A stretch of 64,000 nt of DNA. It comes from Dendrolimus kikuchii (Eukaryota > Arthropoda > Insecta > Lepidoptera > Lasiocampidae). Each line of letters begins with the position of its first letter. Position 1 is the first letter of the stretch. Positions 9,585 to 20,197 of the stretch are shown piece after piece. The notes beneath the pieces are model-generated. The model was not told where the DNA came from. It worked only from the letters and a program-made list of their open reading frames with translations, and made no database searches. Position numbers and translations under genes: made by a program. Location of the stretch: contig CM034394.1 in the NCBI GenBank assembly GCA_019925095.2, forward strand, positions 6,150,272 through 6,214,271, given 5' to 3'.

Positions 9585-10110
9585 ACTATTTTAAACATGT
9601 CTTGTCTGTACATTGAAGCTATTAAAAAAAACAATTAGAATAGACAATAAACCACAGAGAACACGATGCAATTGTTAGATTTCTTGCCTGTTTCTCGATT
9701 CGTCTGTTTGTTCGGGATTCACGTAAAAACTACTTCGCCGATTTTGATACGTTTTTCGCTGATCGACAGCAAATTCTTACACATAACATCTGCGTTAGTT
9801 TTTATCCCAGGAATCTAGTGAGAAATTTTCTGGGAATTACTTGAAATAGCCAGATCGAAAAAAAATCAAATTAGAAAATTTAAAATGTATGAAAAAAAAA
9901 ATGTGTAATTCGATTCGAAATTTTATATAATAGAATGTGTGATACTTTTTATCCCGGGAATCCCGCGAGAATTTTCTCGGAAGCGGTTTGAAGCTGTGTG
10001 GGGGCATAAAAATTAACTTATTCCGACACAGTTGCCACTAAAACGATAGCTTACATTATTTTCTAATGCTGCGGTAGTTTGTGTCTCGGGAGTCCCCCGG
10101 GTATTACAAG
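9585..10110 (-). repeat. CCCGGGA-motif interspersed repeat, copy 1
   Basis: Reverse-complement relative of 18018-18715 and 58040-58610. Shared blocks include tcccgggaatcccgcgagaat, the gtgtcggaat(a)ag...tttttatgc block, the ttgctgtcgatcagc block, and a tail region tgcatcgtgttct followed by gcttcaatgta. The repeated mentions of tttttatcccggga are typical of Helitron-like lepidopteran repeats. The class is tentative, because terminal TC and CTAG ends are not clear here. Confidence 0.65.
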
Positions 10111-10139
10111 TCAATCGTGGAAGAAGCCGCATGCATATC

Positions 10140-10880
10140 CTAGTTATGTATATGCAGGGGTTTATGAAAATAGCATCATAAAATAAACTATAACAACAGT
10201 GTTACTGATGAAGAACGAATTCTTAAAACAGTGTACTTTTAAAAAGCTCTTGTCAAATAACTTGCTATAAGCATCTTAATTTAAAAACATCATAAAAAAA
10301 TACTCTTTTATTGCATATTTTTTATTATTTTATACTTTTTACGTTGTAATAATACTATGAATAATATAATATCTATGAAAATAATTTGAACAATTAGATA
10401 AAAAAATTGAAATTAAAACAAATGTAAGTCAGTCAGTTCTTAATTTAAAATGGCTGCCTTGTTTTAAATAATACGAATCACGGTTAAAAAGAAAAAAGAA
10501 CAATTATATAAAATTATCTAATCTATCTACTTCAAGACGCTGATAGTTCAGTTATGTAAAACACCGCCAAATTGTTGGAGACCATTATGACGTCACAATA
10601 ATTATTACTGCATCACTTTTTCATCTTACAAAACACTTTAGCCTCTTTAATTTTCTTAGATTCCGCTCCCCGCGCCGCTCGCACTATGCTTCGAAACTAA
10701 GCGGTTAAACTGCCGAGAAGTTTAGTGCAGACTATACTCATTGGCGTCAATTACAGACCGAAATAAAAACGTAAAACAAGAAACACACTTAACCGCTCTT
10801 TAAACTTATTCGGCCACTATCCACCGTACGGCAATAAGATATATCATTCAATAAAAAATAAACTTTTATCTTAGATAAAT
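10140..10880. other. No recognised feature
   Basis: AT-rich DNA with a short GC-richer patch near 10665-10690. No open frame with a recognisable family. Confidence 0.4.
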
Positions 10881-10888
10881 AAATATCC

Positions 10889-10985
10889 AGACAAACACAT
10901 ACTATATAATCCCAAACTAATTATGTAATTATTCTGTATGAGTAGCTTCGGGATCAATTCCAGACACCCAGACCAAAATAAAGAA
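10889..10985 (+). repeat. Fragment shared with 12490-12600
   Basis: Contains cagacaaacaca and, about 75 bp on, ccagacacccagaccaaa. Both blocks recur in the same order at 12490-12600 (cagacacccagaccaaagtaa). This suggests two old copies of the same unidentified repeat. Confidence 0.5.
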
Positions 10986-11049
10986 CAAGAAGTTCATTTA
11001 CAAAATTCAACTTACCCGAATCTCTGCCAAGAAATCCTCATTCGCTTTC

Positions 11050-11615
11050 ATACGCTTCCGTTCCAAAGAACAGCCCTTACTACCTCTAAGAGTATTGGGA
11101 GCCTTGGTGTCGATATTGTAAACGTTGTACAGTTCAGTGGCCCTCTTGTAGGCAAGGCAAAACTTGCCTCAAAGAAGCTGGAATTGCTAAACTAAGCCCA
11201 GATAAGGTCATATATGGAGTACGTACTGCTCACACATGTGGGCTGGCGCACCCGCCTACCACCTAAATCCCCTGGACAATATTCAACGTCGAACCGTTTA
11301 CATTGTCGACGATCCTATACTCACAGAGGGTTTGGCTTGGTCTTCGGAGAGACTTACCGTCTCCATACAAGCATCAACGCAGCGTTTCTCAAGAAAATGT
11401 TTCTCGTGCAGCGTGGGGGTTTGGAATGATCTCCCAGCTGAGGTTTTCCCACCGCGTTACGATCTGATGTTTTTTTAAATAGGCTGTCACAAAATTTCTT
11501 CGAGACTAGCAACGCATTGGTGACGTCTCTGATGTTGCAGCCGTCCAAAGCGGCAGTAACCGTTTTTCATCCGGTGGGCCGTCTCCCTATTATACTCCAG
11601 TTATAAAAAAGTCAA
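11050..11615 (+). pseudogene. Decayed Jockey-type LINE ORF2 C-terminus
   Basis: Scattered across all three frames are pieces of a Jockey-like RT C-terminus: SLGVDIVNVVQFSGPLVGKAKLASKKL (11100-11190), MEYV...THVGW, WAGAPAYHLNPLDNIQRR (from 11236), and FSRKCFSCSVGVWNDLPAEVFP (11380-11450), the block that ends these proteins. Several frameshifts and an internal deletion (the segment between IVDDP and the final block is far too short) make it a dead fossil. The 3' part to 11615 resembles the downstream sequence of such LINEs (ccggtgggccgtct). Confidence 0.75.
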
Positions 11616-11810
11616 AACCATGACCTCTGCGATCCACTGATCCAGGCACACGTTTAGATCACAAAACCACAGAAGCCGTCAAATAAATAACTAATACCAC
11701 AAACGGTTAAGGCTCCTGTTGCCGCAAAAGGTCGAAAGTGAGATGGAAACGAAACAACTTTTCGATAGTAACTACTTAATAATAGCTTATACCAAAAAAA
11801 TAACATAAAT

Positions 11811-12135
11811 CTTTTTTTCTTTTTTTTTTATATTGAATAGGTTCGCGTTTGACTGACATTGTACCTGACGTCAGGTGGAAATGCAGTCTAAGGTGGAGCA
11901 CGCTTACCTAGAAGATACCTGTTCACGCGAGACTTAAAGACACCTAGATTATATTTTTCAGGAAAAACAGACGACGGTAAAGAGTTCCACTCTTCAGCGG
12001 TGCGTATGATGAAAGAGGAAGCATAGCGTTTCGTCCGCTTCGTTGGTATTTCCACCATATATCGGAGGCGTGAGTGCGTACGTCTGCTTGTCCGGTGGTA
12101 GAATGGTGAGGGAGGAACCAATTCATGTTCAAAAT
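11811..12135 (-). mobile_element. Jockey-type LINE 3' end with poly(A)
   Basis: Minus-oriented 3' fragment. The coding end (11888-12121) is followed by about 50 bp of 3' UTR and an A-rich tail (plus-strand T-run, 11811-11830). A related 3' end is found at 14526-15345, where it is split by another insertion. Confidence 0.8.
11888..12121 (-). pseudogene. Jockey-type LINE ORF2, last 77 codons
   Basis: The open frame ends [21 protein letters not shown] followed by a [17 protein letters not shown] terminus, the stereotyped C-terminus of Jockey-like ORF2 proteins in Lepidoptera. No RT core is present, so this is a 5'-truncated remnant. Confidence 0.8.
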
Positions 12136-12303
12136 CTTCACATTATGAGACGTAACACCTTTTATTTCTAATTTTTCTACGATTATTTTAAGTTAAAAAT
12201 TCACTAAACCGTCTCCAAGCTATTGACATGAAACCCTTTTATTTGTTCAATTTTTATCAATACAGGATAAAAAAATCTACATCTTTATAAAACAGAGAAA
12301 GTA

Positions 12304-12417
12304 CATACATACATACATAACTTCACGCCAGTTCCCATGCGGGGTAGGCACGAATAACAGAGCGCCATTTAGGCTTATTCTTACACACCTCACTTGCTTC
12401 TTTGACATTCATAACTC
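12304..12417 (-). mobile_element. RTE-type LINE, truncated copy (114 bp) with 13-bp TSD
   Basis: Only the last ~110 bp of the RTE-type element are present, including the TATG tail (plus-strand tacatacatacatacat). It is flanked by a perfect 13-bp TSD, aacagagaaagta (12291-12303 and 12418-12430). It is the shortest copy in the window. Confidence 0.9.
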
Positions 12418-12489
12418 AACAGAGAAAGTAATTAGGTTTTATCATTTTTTTAATTACACCTCATTTTCTTCACAAAAAATATAATAATC

Positions 12490-12600
12490 GGCAGACAAAC
12501 ACACACATTGTATATCCTCAAATTAAGCAAGGTACGCTTGTGTTACGAGTAATATACAACGGACTACTCTGGGGCCGATCCCAGACACCCAGACCAAAGT
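12490..12600 (+). repeat. Fragment shared with 10889-10985
   Basis: Second copy of the cagacaaacaca ... cagacacccagaccaaa arrangement described above; type unknown. Confidence 0.5.
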
Positions 12601-12899
12601 AAATAACGGAGAAAATACGTTTCCGAAATAATAATGCATCTGAAAAATGAGCTCGCCTATGAAATTCCCTGGTATCGTCCGAGAAATCAGTACAGAAAAA
12701 AATCTCAACGACGTTGGCGTTGGTACAAGCCTTAATAAAGAACTTCAAAAAGCATGTCTTTGTTAAATAATTTAAAAAACTTGCTTAAATACATTACGAT
12801 GCCGAACGGTCAATTGTCTAACTTTTGGGCAACGGGTAGGTATTGTTCTAAATGTAAATATATGTTAACAAAATTTCGGCTCAGTTTATGGGTCACCTA

Positions 12900-13657
12900 A
12901 TTTTAATGACAATGTCACTTCCTATAAAGAAAGCTCGCACAAATTTTTGCACGCTTTTTTAAGATACCCGAAGTTGGTGAATCAAGGACGTGTTTTGAAA
13001 TTCAAATTTTATGGAGATTTTTTGCCAGAAACAGCAAGTATTGGATATGATGAGTTTATTAATACTGCTTATTTAGACCAATTTATAAATCTATATAATT
13101 ATTTGGAATATAATTATACTTTTCCATTCAGAATATGCCTACAACAATCAATCAAATTTATATATCTAAATAAATATCATACAGTGCAGGCTGTCAAACT
13201 CTGGAATGCCTTGCCTCTTACTGTCAGAGAAGCCAAAACATTACCTACATTTCGGAACTCACTTAGAAAGTGCTATCTGTCTTTAAATAAATATGTCTAA
13301 TATATTAAACATTTGCTTATTTATCTATTGTAATATATAAAATGCTTTTCACATATAATGTTAACAAATATATTTATTCAGATTATTTTGCATATATGTA
13401 TATATATTACTATTATATTTGTATTAAATTTATAAATTAATGTAAGTATGTATATTTAAATTGTACTGTCCTATCTTTTTTCTGCTTCACCTACATCGCC
13501 AGATTAGTTAAGAATTTATTTTAAGCTGGGTTGCCTGGAAGAGATCGCTTTTAGCGATAAGGCCGCCTGTTGTTTTGCCAAGAAGTATTGTAATTATGCA
13601 TTTTGTTTTTGTATTTGTTTTGGTGAGCAATAAAGTGTTATCTATCTATCTATCTAA
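12900..13657 (+). mobile_element. LINE 3' region ending in a TATC tandem tail
   Basis: Plus-oriented remnant. A coding piece (12947-13300) is followed by an AT-rich spacer and then a conserved 3' module (13525-13657): gcctggaagagatcgctttt, agcgataaggccgcc, a T-rich stretch, caataaagtgtta, and a (TATC)n tail. The same module is found at 30537 (minus), 44935 and 61423, and its last part at 63360. Confidence 0.75.
12947..13300 (+). pseudogene. LINE ORF2 C-terminal fragment
   Basis: An open frame of 117 codons whose end, VKLWNALPLTVREAKTLPTF followed by RNSLRKCYLSL, is the typical C-terminus of LINE ORF2 proteins (the xLWNxLPxxV...FK/RxxL pattern). The first 60 residues have no clear match and may be shifted. 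There is no RT core, and the frame stops normally 230 bp before the conserved 3' module. Confidence 0.6.
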
Positions 13658-14210
13658 ATACCCTAACCACAAAATGTTCCGTAAACTACCATAGAATAAA
13701 TACATTTTTAATTGACATAAATATTGCACAGAAAGTGGAATAAAAAGATGGAGCAATACTCTATGAAAATGCAGTTTTGTCATTCAGATATCCTTCAATA
13801 GCCTTTGATAACTTAAGTCCCAAATTCTTTGCATAGTTTTATATGGAATATACTATTTTACCAAACACTATAAATAAGATAAGCATTGCAGTAAATGTCT
13901 CATACTAATAAGAAAACTTAAAGTACTTTCTATAAGTTTTATGAAAGTCGACTAAGATATGAATTAAGTTTGTTTTGATAACTTAGGGGTTTGTAAGGTT
14001 TTAAATAATGATTTATTTCATACTATAGCTTTTCTCTCGGATTTGCTGTTGTATATTTTGGAACAGCATTGAAAGTATCTCATTTTATGACATTAAAAGT
14101 GCCTAATATCTTAGTAGATGAATATTAGGAATGACAAGCGGCACAACAATGACTATAGCGCTATTTAGTTATTTTCATAGTTCAAAATCAATATCTTGAT
14201 TACATTCCTT
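13658..14210. other. No recognised feature
   Basis: AT-rich, no coding resemblance. A 29-bp-scale search by eye gave no internal repeats. Confidence 0.4.
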
Positions 14211-14212
14211 AG

Positions 14213-14345
14213 GGCCGGGTCTATAGGTAAGATACCACTCTTTCACAGTATAAGGGCTTGAAATGGCTATTCAAACCCGCGCCCTTTGAGTTTAGGACGA
14301 GTGCGCTAGTCATTACGCTACCACGGTTTACCGACCATTGTCGAA
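14213..14345 (-). mobile_element. tRNA-like SINE fragment
   Basis: On the minus strand the order gtggtagcgtaatgactagcgc, then gcgcgggtttgaatagcc resembles an A-box and a B-box of an RNA polymerase III promoter about 40 bp apart. Similar 'gggtttgaacccgcgccctt' strings occur at 17725 and (degenerate) at 56405, so this is a repeat and not a tRNA gene. The cloverleaf is not intact. Confidence 0.55.
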
Positions 14346-14525
14346 TATTCTCATTATTCTATCCTAAAGTTTGGGAACGTGTTGTTTTCGCCCTTGGTGT
14401 TGCAAAAGTCAATAGGCGACGGTAACCATATTCTAGTAGTTCCGCCGTCTACTTGTTTGTCAGCTTTGCAATAAATAAAGTTATAAGTTTATAAGTCCTT
14501 CCTTTCACACAATATTCTCCTTGCG

Positions 14526-15345
14526 TGTTAAATAATGTTTTTTATGATAAATAGATTCGCGTTTGACTACTATCATGCTTAACGTCGGACGATAATGCGC
14601 TTGAAGATGGAGCAGGCTTTACTAGATGCGGGAGCGTGAGCGGACGTTTTTGCTCTAATCCCACCAAAAGAGGACGCGTCGACGCAGGAGGGTGGGACTC
14701 GACCTTCGGCCACCGTAAGCGGACGGTGCGGGTGAGGCCCCTTGGGGTATAGGGGTTCTCATTCATCTGCACATGCCGTCGAGATGAGAGCGCGAGTGTT
14801 CCGCGCGCGCTCACCTCTTCTCCCGTAGGGTACGTTACAAACCACCCCACGCCCCGGATTAGACCTGCAAGATGCCGAGGGATATATGTAGGCCCCCGGC
14901 AGTAGAAGAGGCCTGTGTGCGAAGTCCCCGCCTGCCAGGGCACGCGGCGTTGGGACTCCCGTTTTCCCGTAGCCCTGGCATAAGGCGCAGGACGGAACAC
15001 CCAGGGGTTTTAGTGGGTATTCCTAACTGGTGAGTGGTAATAGTATGGCACCAGTTCTGCTGGGCGTGCTAGTGCCACCCCGACCTGGCGAATCCCACTC
15101 ACGGGTCGTGAACTATCCCCACAAATTTCTGTGCTTGTCGCGGCTTATGGTCCTCCATCGGATTTCCCCTGGTTAAAAAAATAAAAAAGGCTTGACTAGA
15201 TAATACCTATTCACACGAGACTTGAAGATACCCGGATTGTACTTTTCGGGAAACACGGATTCTATTAGAGCATTCTCCGACTCAGCGGAATGCAGAAGGA
15301 GCGTGGAGGGGAAACGTTTCGTTCGCCCTGGTGGCATTTCCATTA
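14526..15345 (-). mobile_element. Jockey-type LINE 3' end interrupted by another LINE fragment
   Basis: The flanks 14526-14627 and 15189-15345 join into a sequence parallel to 11811-12135 (ggttcgcgtttgac..., then tacctgttcacacgagactt-like text, then a decayed copy of the [10 protein letters not shown] region). The element between them has its own TSD, so this outer copy is older. Confidence 0.75.
14628..15188 (+). mobile_element. 5'-truncated poly(A) LINE 3' end nested in a LINE, 13-bp TSD
   Basis: GC-rich 561-bp insertion, plus orientation, ending in an A-rich tail (15174-15188). TSD ggctt(t/g)actagat at 14615-14627 and 15189-15201, one mismatch. Its last ~210 bp (from ccgtagccctggcataagg to tttcccctgg) are shared with the nested element at 32754-33073, so both are 3' ends of one family. 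An R1-like or related LINE is possible, but no coding domain is left to prove it. Confidence 0.75.
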
Positions 15346-17265
15346 TGAAACGACAGCGTACACCAGAACGCCTGTGTTATTAATGTGTGATGTTTATTAC
15401 ACACGCTGGTTACAAGGGCAGTCGCCACATGTGCTGTCTTTTAGGCTATTTCCTCTTTCTACAAAATTGGTTTGAGAGACATTAAATTTTTCCGCTTAGT
15501 TAAAATGCGAAAGTATTTCTTACTTACTGCTGCAGCTCAATAACTCAAAATGAATTTCGGCCGTAATGAGAATACTCCACCACTTAGTGTCACCCGCTAA
15601 TGAGACGCCAACGTTATTCCTGCGATATTTGGGGCAATCAACTGGCCTAATCGGTCGACCTAGAGAGGCTCTCTTGACTTCATGAAGTTCATGATCCTGC
15701 ACCATTCTACGCGAATGGCCAAGTGATGGACCTTGCTCTCGCTTGTAATATTCAGCTCATCGATTAGATCTTCGATGTCGGTATTTTATCGGATCATCTA
15801 AACGCTGTCATATCTCCTTATCGGGTCTGGAATCTTTCGGAAAATAGTATTCTTTATTGATTCAAAGAAGTATACATAGTACTGTAATTATAACGGACGA
15901 TCGACACATAACATGGAGCTGAAAGCTAGATTTATACTCCAATCTCGCACTAACAGTCGCTTCACTATTCGACCTTAGATATTCTTATTAGGGACTCAAG
16001 ACACAAACATAGCGGAAAAACTCGCCTATAGTAATAATAGTATTATTACCTATTTGCTCTATAGGCATTTGAAGACATTTTAGAGGATTCGAAAGACAAA
16101 TATTTCAAATAAGTAGAGATAGCGTTGAAATTAGTGAACCTACATTGAATTTTGATTATAGATTTTGCAGTGCAGTATGTAATATGCAGTATGTATGTAA
16201 TGTCCTGGGCATAATTTATTTATGACTGGTATCGATAACATCTTGCCAACCATTAATTTAAAAATTTGATATCGTGACATCAGAAGCTTCGTACAAATCA
16301 AAATTCAACCGATGATAAGGCAATGAATTAATAGTATGATATAGGAACCGGTCATTAATGATATCGTGTAAAATTTCAACGCGATGCACATTATGCAAAA
16401 GAGATAAAGTAATAAAGATATATTTTAGCTTTTTTTATGTTTGTTTTATAGATTTTACATGTCCGGTATTTGTTTGGAATATTCGAAATCGTATATTCAA
16501 TTTTTCTTATGTAGTATTAGCTACCGCCTATTTAAGTTCATTTCCAATCATAAACTCCTTTTAAGCTGTGCCACTGATCCCAAACTTTGCGTCGTCAGAC
16601 CTAATTCCTGCTATCTACTTGTAGATATTGTTTTCCACGTCTGCTAAGTCTATCTTCAGTAAAATTATACGTAACATAGGAATTAGGAGTAAGCTTTCGA
16701 TGAAGTTTTGTCGGGATACTGCGGAAAGGGAGGGATTTTTAAGGTATCACAAAAGTTTTTTTTAAGTCGAGTCGTCAAGTAAGTTGGTAACATATTTTGG
16801 TGTTACAAATGTTCATAGTCAACTTCAATCAATTCCCATCAGTCGGGCGGTCAGCCTGTCTGATGAAATGCAGCTATGAATAATAACAATTCTGGCCGCA
16901 GATAGTTTATAACTTGTACCAAATAATCCTCTCAGTATCTATCCAAAGGCGTCGACTCTCAGGTACGTTTCGGAGTTATCTCGCCGGTGAATAATACCCG
17001 TGGGCAGTGATCGACGACTCGCGACATTTCTCTCTTAGTCCAATACTCAATATCTTTTGGATTTGTAGAAAAATCGCCATTGTCTTGGAAGGTAAAAATC
17101 GTTTCTCACTACACACGAGTAAGCTATCAAAAATCGCTTATTTTAAACGGCTTCTCCTTTTCTGAGCCAGTATAAAACAAATCAGAATTTATAAATTTAT
17201 TAAAATGAGTTCTTTGTACTTTTTGAATAGAATTTATATATAACAATAGCCCATAAATGTCGTAC
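15346..17265. other. No recognised feature over about 1.9 kb
   Basis: Short frames only. 15530-15790 is slightly GC-richer and could be an old LINE relic, but I could not read a motif. The run around 16165-16200 repeats gcagtatgta. Nothing else supported. Confidence 0.35.
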
Positions 17266-17271
17266 TGCTGG

Positions 17272-17431
17272 GCTCGGGCCTCCGATTATAGAGGAACGAA
17301 CAGTATATTCGCCATGCTTGTCCAAGGCGGCTTGGCAGGTTTGACACATCGGTTATCTCGATGTGAAGGTTTCATCACGATGTTTTTCTTTACCGTTAGC
17401 ACGTGGTAATTGTAACATCTTATACTTCTTA
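17272..17431 (+). mobile_element. SINE, left part, split by a Helitron
   Basis: Shares aggaacg(a/g)acagtattc..., tttgacacatcggttatc, and catcacgatgtttttctt with 56236-56465. The right part resumes at 17668 after the Helitron. Confidence 0.65.
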
Positions 17432-17667
17432 TCCTAATATATAAAGCTGAAGAGTTTTTTTGTTTGATTGAACGCGCTAATCTCAGGAACTACTGGTCTG
17501 ATTTGAAAAAATTCTTTCAGTGTTACATAGCCCATTTATCGAGGCAGGCTATAGGATATATATCATCACGCTAAGACCAATAGGAGCGGAGCACCAATGA
17601 AGAATGTTTCAAAATCGGGGGGTTTTGAAAACAAATTCCACGCGGACGACGTCGCGGGCACAGTTAG
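17432..17667 (+). mobile_element. Non-autonomous Helitron inserted in a SINE
   Basis: Begins TCCTAATATATAAAG after an A and ends ...gcgggcacagTTAG before a T. The body has the stereotyped text ctcaggaactactggtctgatttga and gcggacgacgtcgcggg of short lepidopteran Helitrons. The SINE reads on directly across it, with no TSD, as expected for Helitrons. The 3' end would be CTAG in an intact copy; here it is TTAG. Confidence 0.7.
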
Positions 17668-17745
17668 TTACTTATATTAGGTCAGAAAATTGCCTAAGTG
17701 ACGCATGCTTTCCGGGCAGGGTTTGAACCCGCGCCCTTTATATAT
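17668..17745 (+). mobile_element. SINE, right part, with degenerate B-box-like text
   Basis: Continues the SINE at 17272: taggtcagaaaattgcctaagtg, gcatgctt, gggtttgaacccgcgccc. The 56 kb copy has the same order without the Helitron. Confidence 0.65.
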
Positions 17746-18017
17746 AAGAATATATCCTAAGGAATACATGTACCCTTTAAAAAGTAAAATGTTAATCTAT
17801 TTTAAAATATATTAACATATAAAATATAGTGATATTTTAATTCAAATTCATTATCAGGCCACATGTCTACCCTACTCATATCAAACGCACTTCTTGCAAA
17901 TGGCGGTTTCGAGAAGAACGAGATAAATATATTTTTAGATATCTAAATAACATGACCACCTTATGTAACTTTTTGTTGTATTTAAAAAACAATAAAAAAT
18001 CCAGCTTTATGTATAGA

Positions 18018-18715
18018 CTAGGATATGCCCGTAACTTCGTCTATGCTTGACTTCAGAATTGCTACGGGATTCCCGGGACACCAAGTACCGCAGAATTTAA
18101 AAAAGATTGTAAGCCATCGTTTTAATGAAAACTGTGTCGGAATTTTTATGCACCCGAACAACTTCAAACCGCTCTCGGGAAAATTCCCGCGGGATCCCCG
18201 GGATAAAAATCATACATTTTATTACATAAAATTTGTTATCAATCATTGAAAGAATAACATTTTTTTAAATCTGGCCATCTTAAATCTTTGCTAGAAAAAT
18301 TCTCGGGTAATCCCCCTGGAATAATTCTAAGTCTAAAAATTTGCTGTTGATCACCAAAAACCATATCGAAATTGGCCGAGTAGTTTTTACGTGAATCCCG
18401 AACAGACATACAAGAAATTTAAAAAAATTGCATCGTGTTCTTCATCATTTATATAGTCTATTCCAAGTCTTTTGTTAAATAGCTTCAAGGGTTTTTTGGC
18501 GGGAGTTGTTTTTGCGAAAAATGTGAATATAGCCAAATGTGGCCTTTCGAGTTTTCACAAGAACTCCGTTGAATGACGTCGATTGTAGCCTACAATACAA
18601 CGGCGTCTGGCTTAAAGGCCTAGTTGCCAAGCCTGAAACCTAAAATAAATAAATAGCTTCAATGTATAGACACCACATGTTTAGAATTTTATAATATTAT
18701 ACATTACAGTCTTGA
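18018..18715 (+). repeat. CCCGGGA-motif interspersed repeat, copy 2, with a nested retroposon
   Basis: Same family as 58040-58610 and 9585-10110. It starts near ctaggatatgcccgtaacttcgtc and ends near gaattttataatattata. A 161-bp retroposon sits inside it (18489-18649). With that insertion removed, the sequence continues as gcttcaatgtataga, which matches the minus-strand copy 1 (gcttcaatgtacaga). Confidence 0.65.
18489..18649 (+). mobile_element. 161-bp A-tailed retroposon with 13-bp TSD, nested in a repeat
   Basis: Perfect TSD taaatagcttcaa at 18476-18488 and 18650-18662. The insert contains aatgtggcctttcgagtt, acaagaactccgttgaatg, ggcttaaaggcctagttgcc and an A-rich AAATAAAT tail. A longer relative is at 57425-57735. 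It is a SINE or the 3' end of a LINE. Confidence 0.85.
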
Positions 18716-19247
18716 AATACCATTTCTGCAAAAAATTAAAAACCCAAAAATATCGATTACCGCAACTGCAATTAGTGAGGTAGATGTATTTACTTAAATA
18801 AAAAATATCTAGTACCCATGTGAAGCTGAACGGATAGGCCAGTATCTATCTATATAAAACTGTAAAAGCCACGGGAACTGTTTCCACGAGTTATGGTTTA
18901 TGTCTGCAACTAATGGCGATTTATTGAGGATAGCAAACTTTAACGCGATAATGTACGTTTTGGAGTGGCTGGCCAGAGTATATTATTATTTATAAATTCT
19001 GGCTGTTTCCTTGGTTTTATTGTAATAGAGATTATCTTTAAATTCCAGCATTAGTGCGGGTTAATATTTTAAAAATATGTCCTAAAAACACTAAAACGTC
19101 GTAGGCTATTATTATTAATGTCGCCATTATATATGACACCAAATTTGAATAAAAAACCAAGTAAGTTCGTATCAGTTCACGAAAAATGAACTTTCGTAAA
19201 GGTGATGAACGTCTATTATTTTTGTCGTTTAGCTCTCCATCTCTTTC
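18716..19247. other. No recognised feature
   Basis: AT-rich, without coding or repeat resemblance that I could confirm. Confidence 0.4.
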
Positions 19248-19251
19248 CTAT

Positions 19252-19690
19252 TGTTACGAGTTACAGGACTCAATTAAAATGCCGTTGGAATTATTATAGA
19301 GTTATAGGTACAAATATAACTGAACACAACCAGTGCAAACGTAATGCACGATTCAATAATACGCGCAAAATCCGTCACTAAATAGATCACTGAATGTATA
19401 CAAGTCTTGCCTTGATCGTGGTTCTCACTCAACTGCCGATCTCTCCATTGTACCATTGCATACTCTACCGATACAATATGTCTGCCTGACTGAATTTCTT
19501 AGTATCAGTTCGACACACCTGGCTAATAAAACATTACAATACACAATGGGCTGATTTTCTAATTACAAATATTAAACACAAAGTAAACAAAAGAAGACAG
19601 TCATAAATAGTTTCAATGTTGTTAATTCAAACACCGGCGGGTAATAAATGTGCTTTGTCTACATATATGCAGATGGCCCAAATTGTAACA
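19252..19690 (-). mobile_element. Solo LTR (TGTTAC family), copy 2
   Basis: 439 bp, tgttacgagttac at the left end and ttgtaaca at the right, with a 4-bp TSD ctat at 19248-19251 and 19691-19694. About 200 bp at the left end align with copy 1 (ggactc(g)aattaaaatgccgttggaatta). No internal region. Confidence 0.85.
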
Positions 19691-19734
19691 CTATAATATT
19701 TTCCCAATTATTTGGGTTCGACACAAAATGTCAT

Positions 19735-20184
19735 TAAAAAAATATTTATCGCTCTAATAAGAAGCCACTTAGAAAGCAACGCAATCATCTGGGCTCCACA
19801 TGAAACTAAATATGGTCTCATGTTGGAGCGCATATAACATAAATTTACTAGATTTTTATACCTAAGACTTTATGGTGTTTACCCATTTTATCCCTTAATG
19901 TACCCCACTTTGTTTGTCTTAGGAATGGTTGGGTATAACAATTTGGCATCCAGACGAAAGTTTGCATTGGTCTCTTATTAAATTGTTAAGAGGTAAATTG
20001 TTCAACTCAGGTTTATTGGCTGAAATCAAATTGAACATTCCAGCGACTTTTGTGATGATACCTAGGCAGCCACCAATGTTCGTAGTACCTACCATACGGC
20101 AGAACCAACTTGCTTAATAAGGCGCCGATAACACAGGCCTTGGGAACATTGAACAATATATGTCAACAAATTGACATTTTTATC
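19735..20184 (+). pseudogene. LINE RT C-terminal relic, interrupted by an RTE insertion
   Basis: In two or three frames one reads LVRSHLESNAIIWAPHETKY (19760-19815), a basic/aromatic stretch, LYGVYPFYPLMYPTLFVLGM (19868-19927), and NLLNKAPITQALGTLNNICQ (20106-20165). These follow the order seen in the C-terminal region of one lepidopteran LINE ORF2 type. Stops and frameshifts abound. The RTE copy at 20198 was inserted just behind the last block. Confidence 0.65.
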
Positions 20185-20197
20185 TGTACTATGACTG

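Noticed and set aside
14265..14335. Possible tRNA gene on the minus strand
   Set aside because: Boxes are degenerate and an acceptor stem could not be paired; the sequence belongs to a dispersed SINE-like repeat.
14542..15000. 152-codon open frame on the minus strand
   Set aside because: It lies antisense inside a GC-rich LINE 3' end whose poly(A) tail fixes the plus orientation; the protein has no domain.
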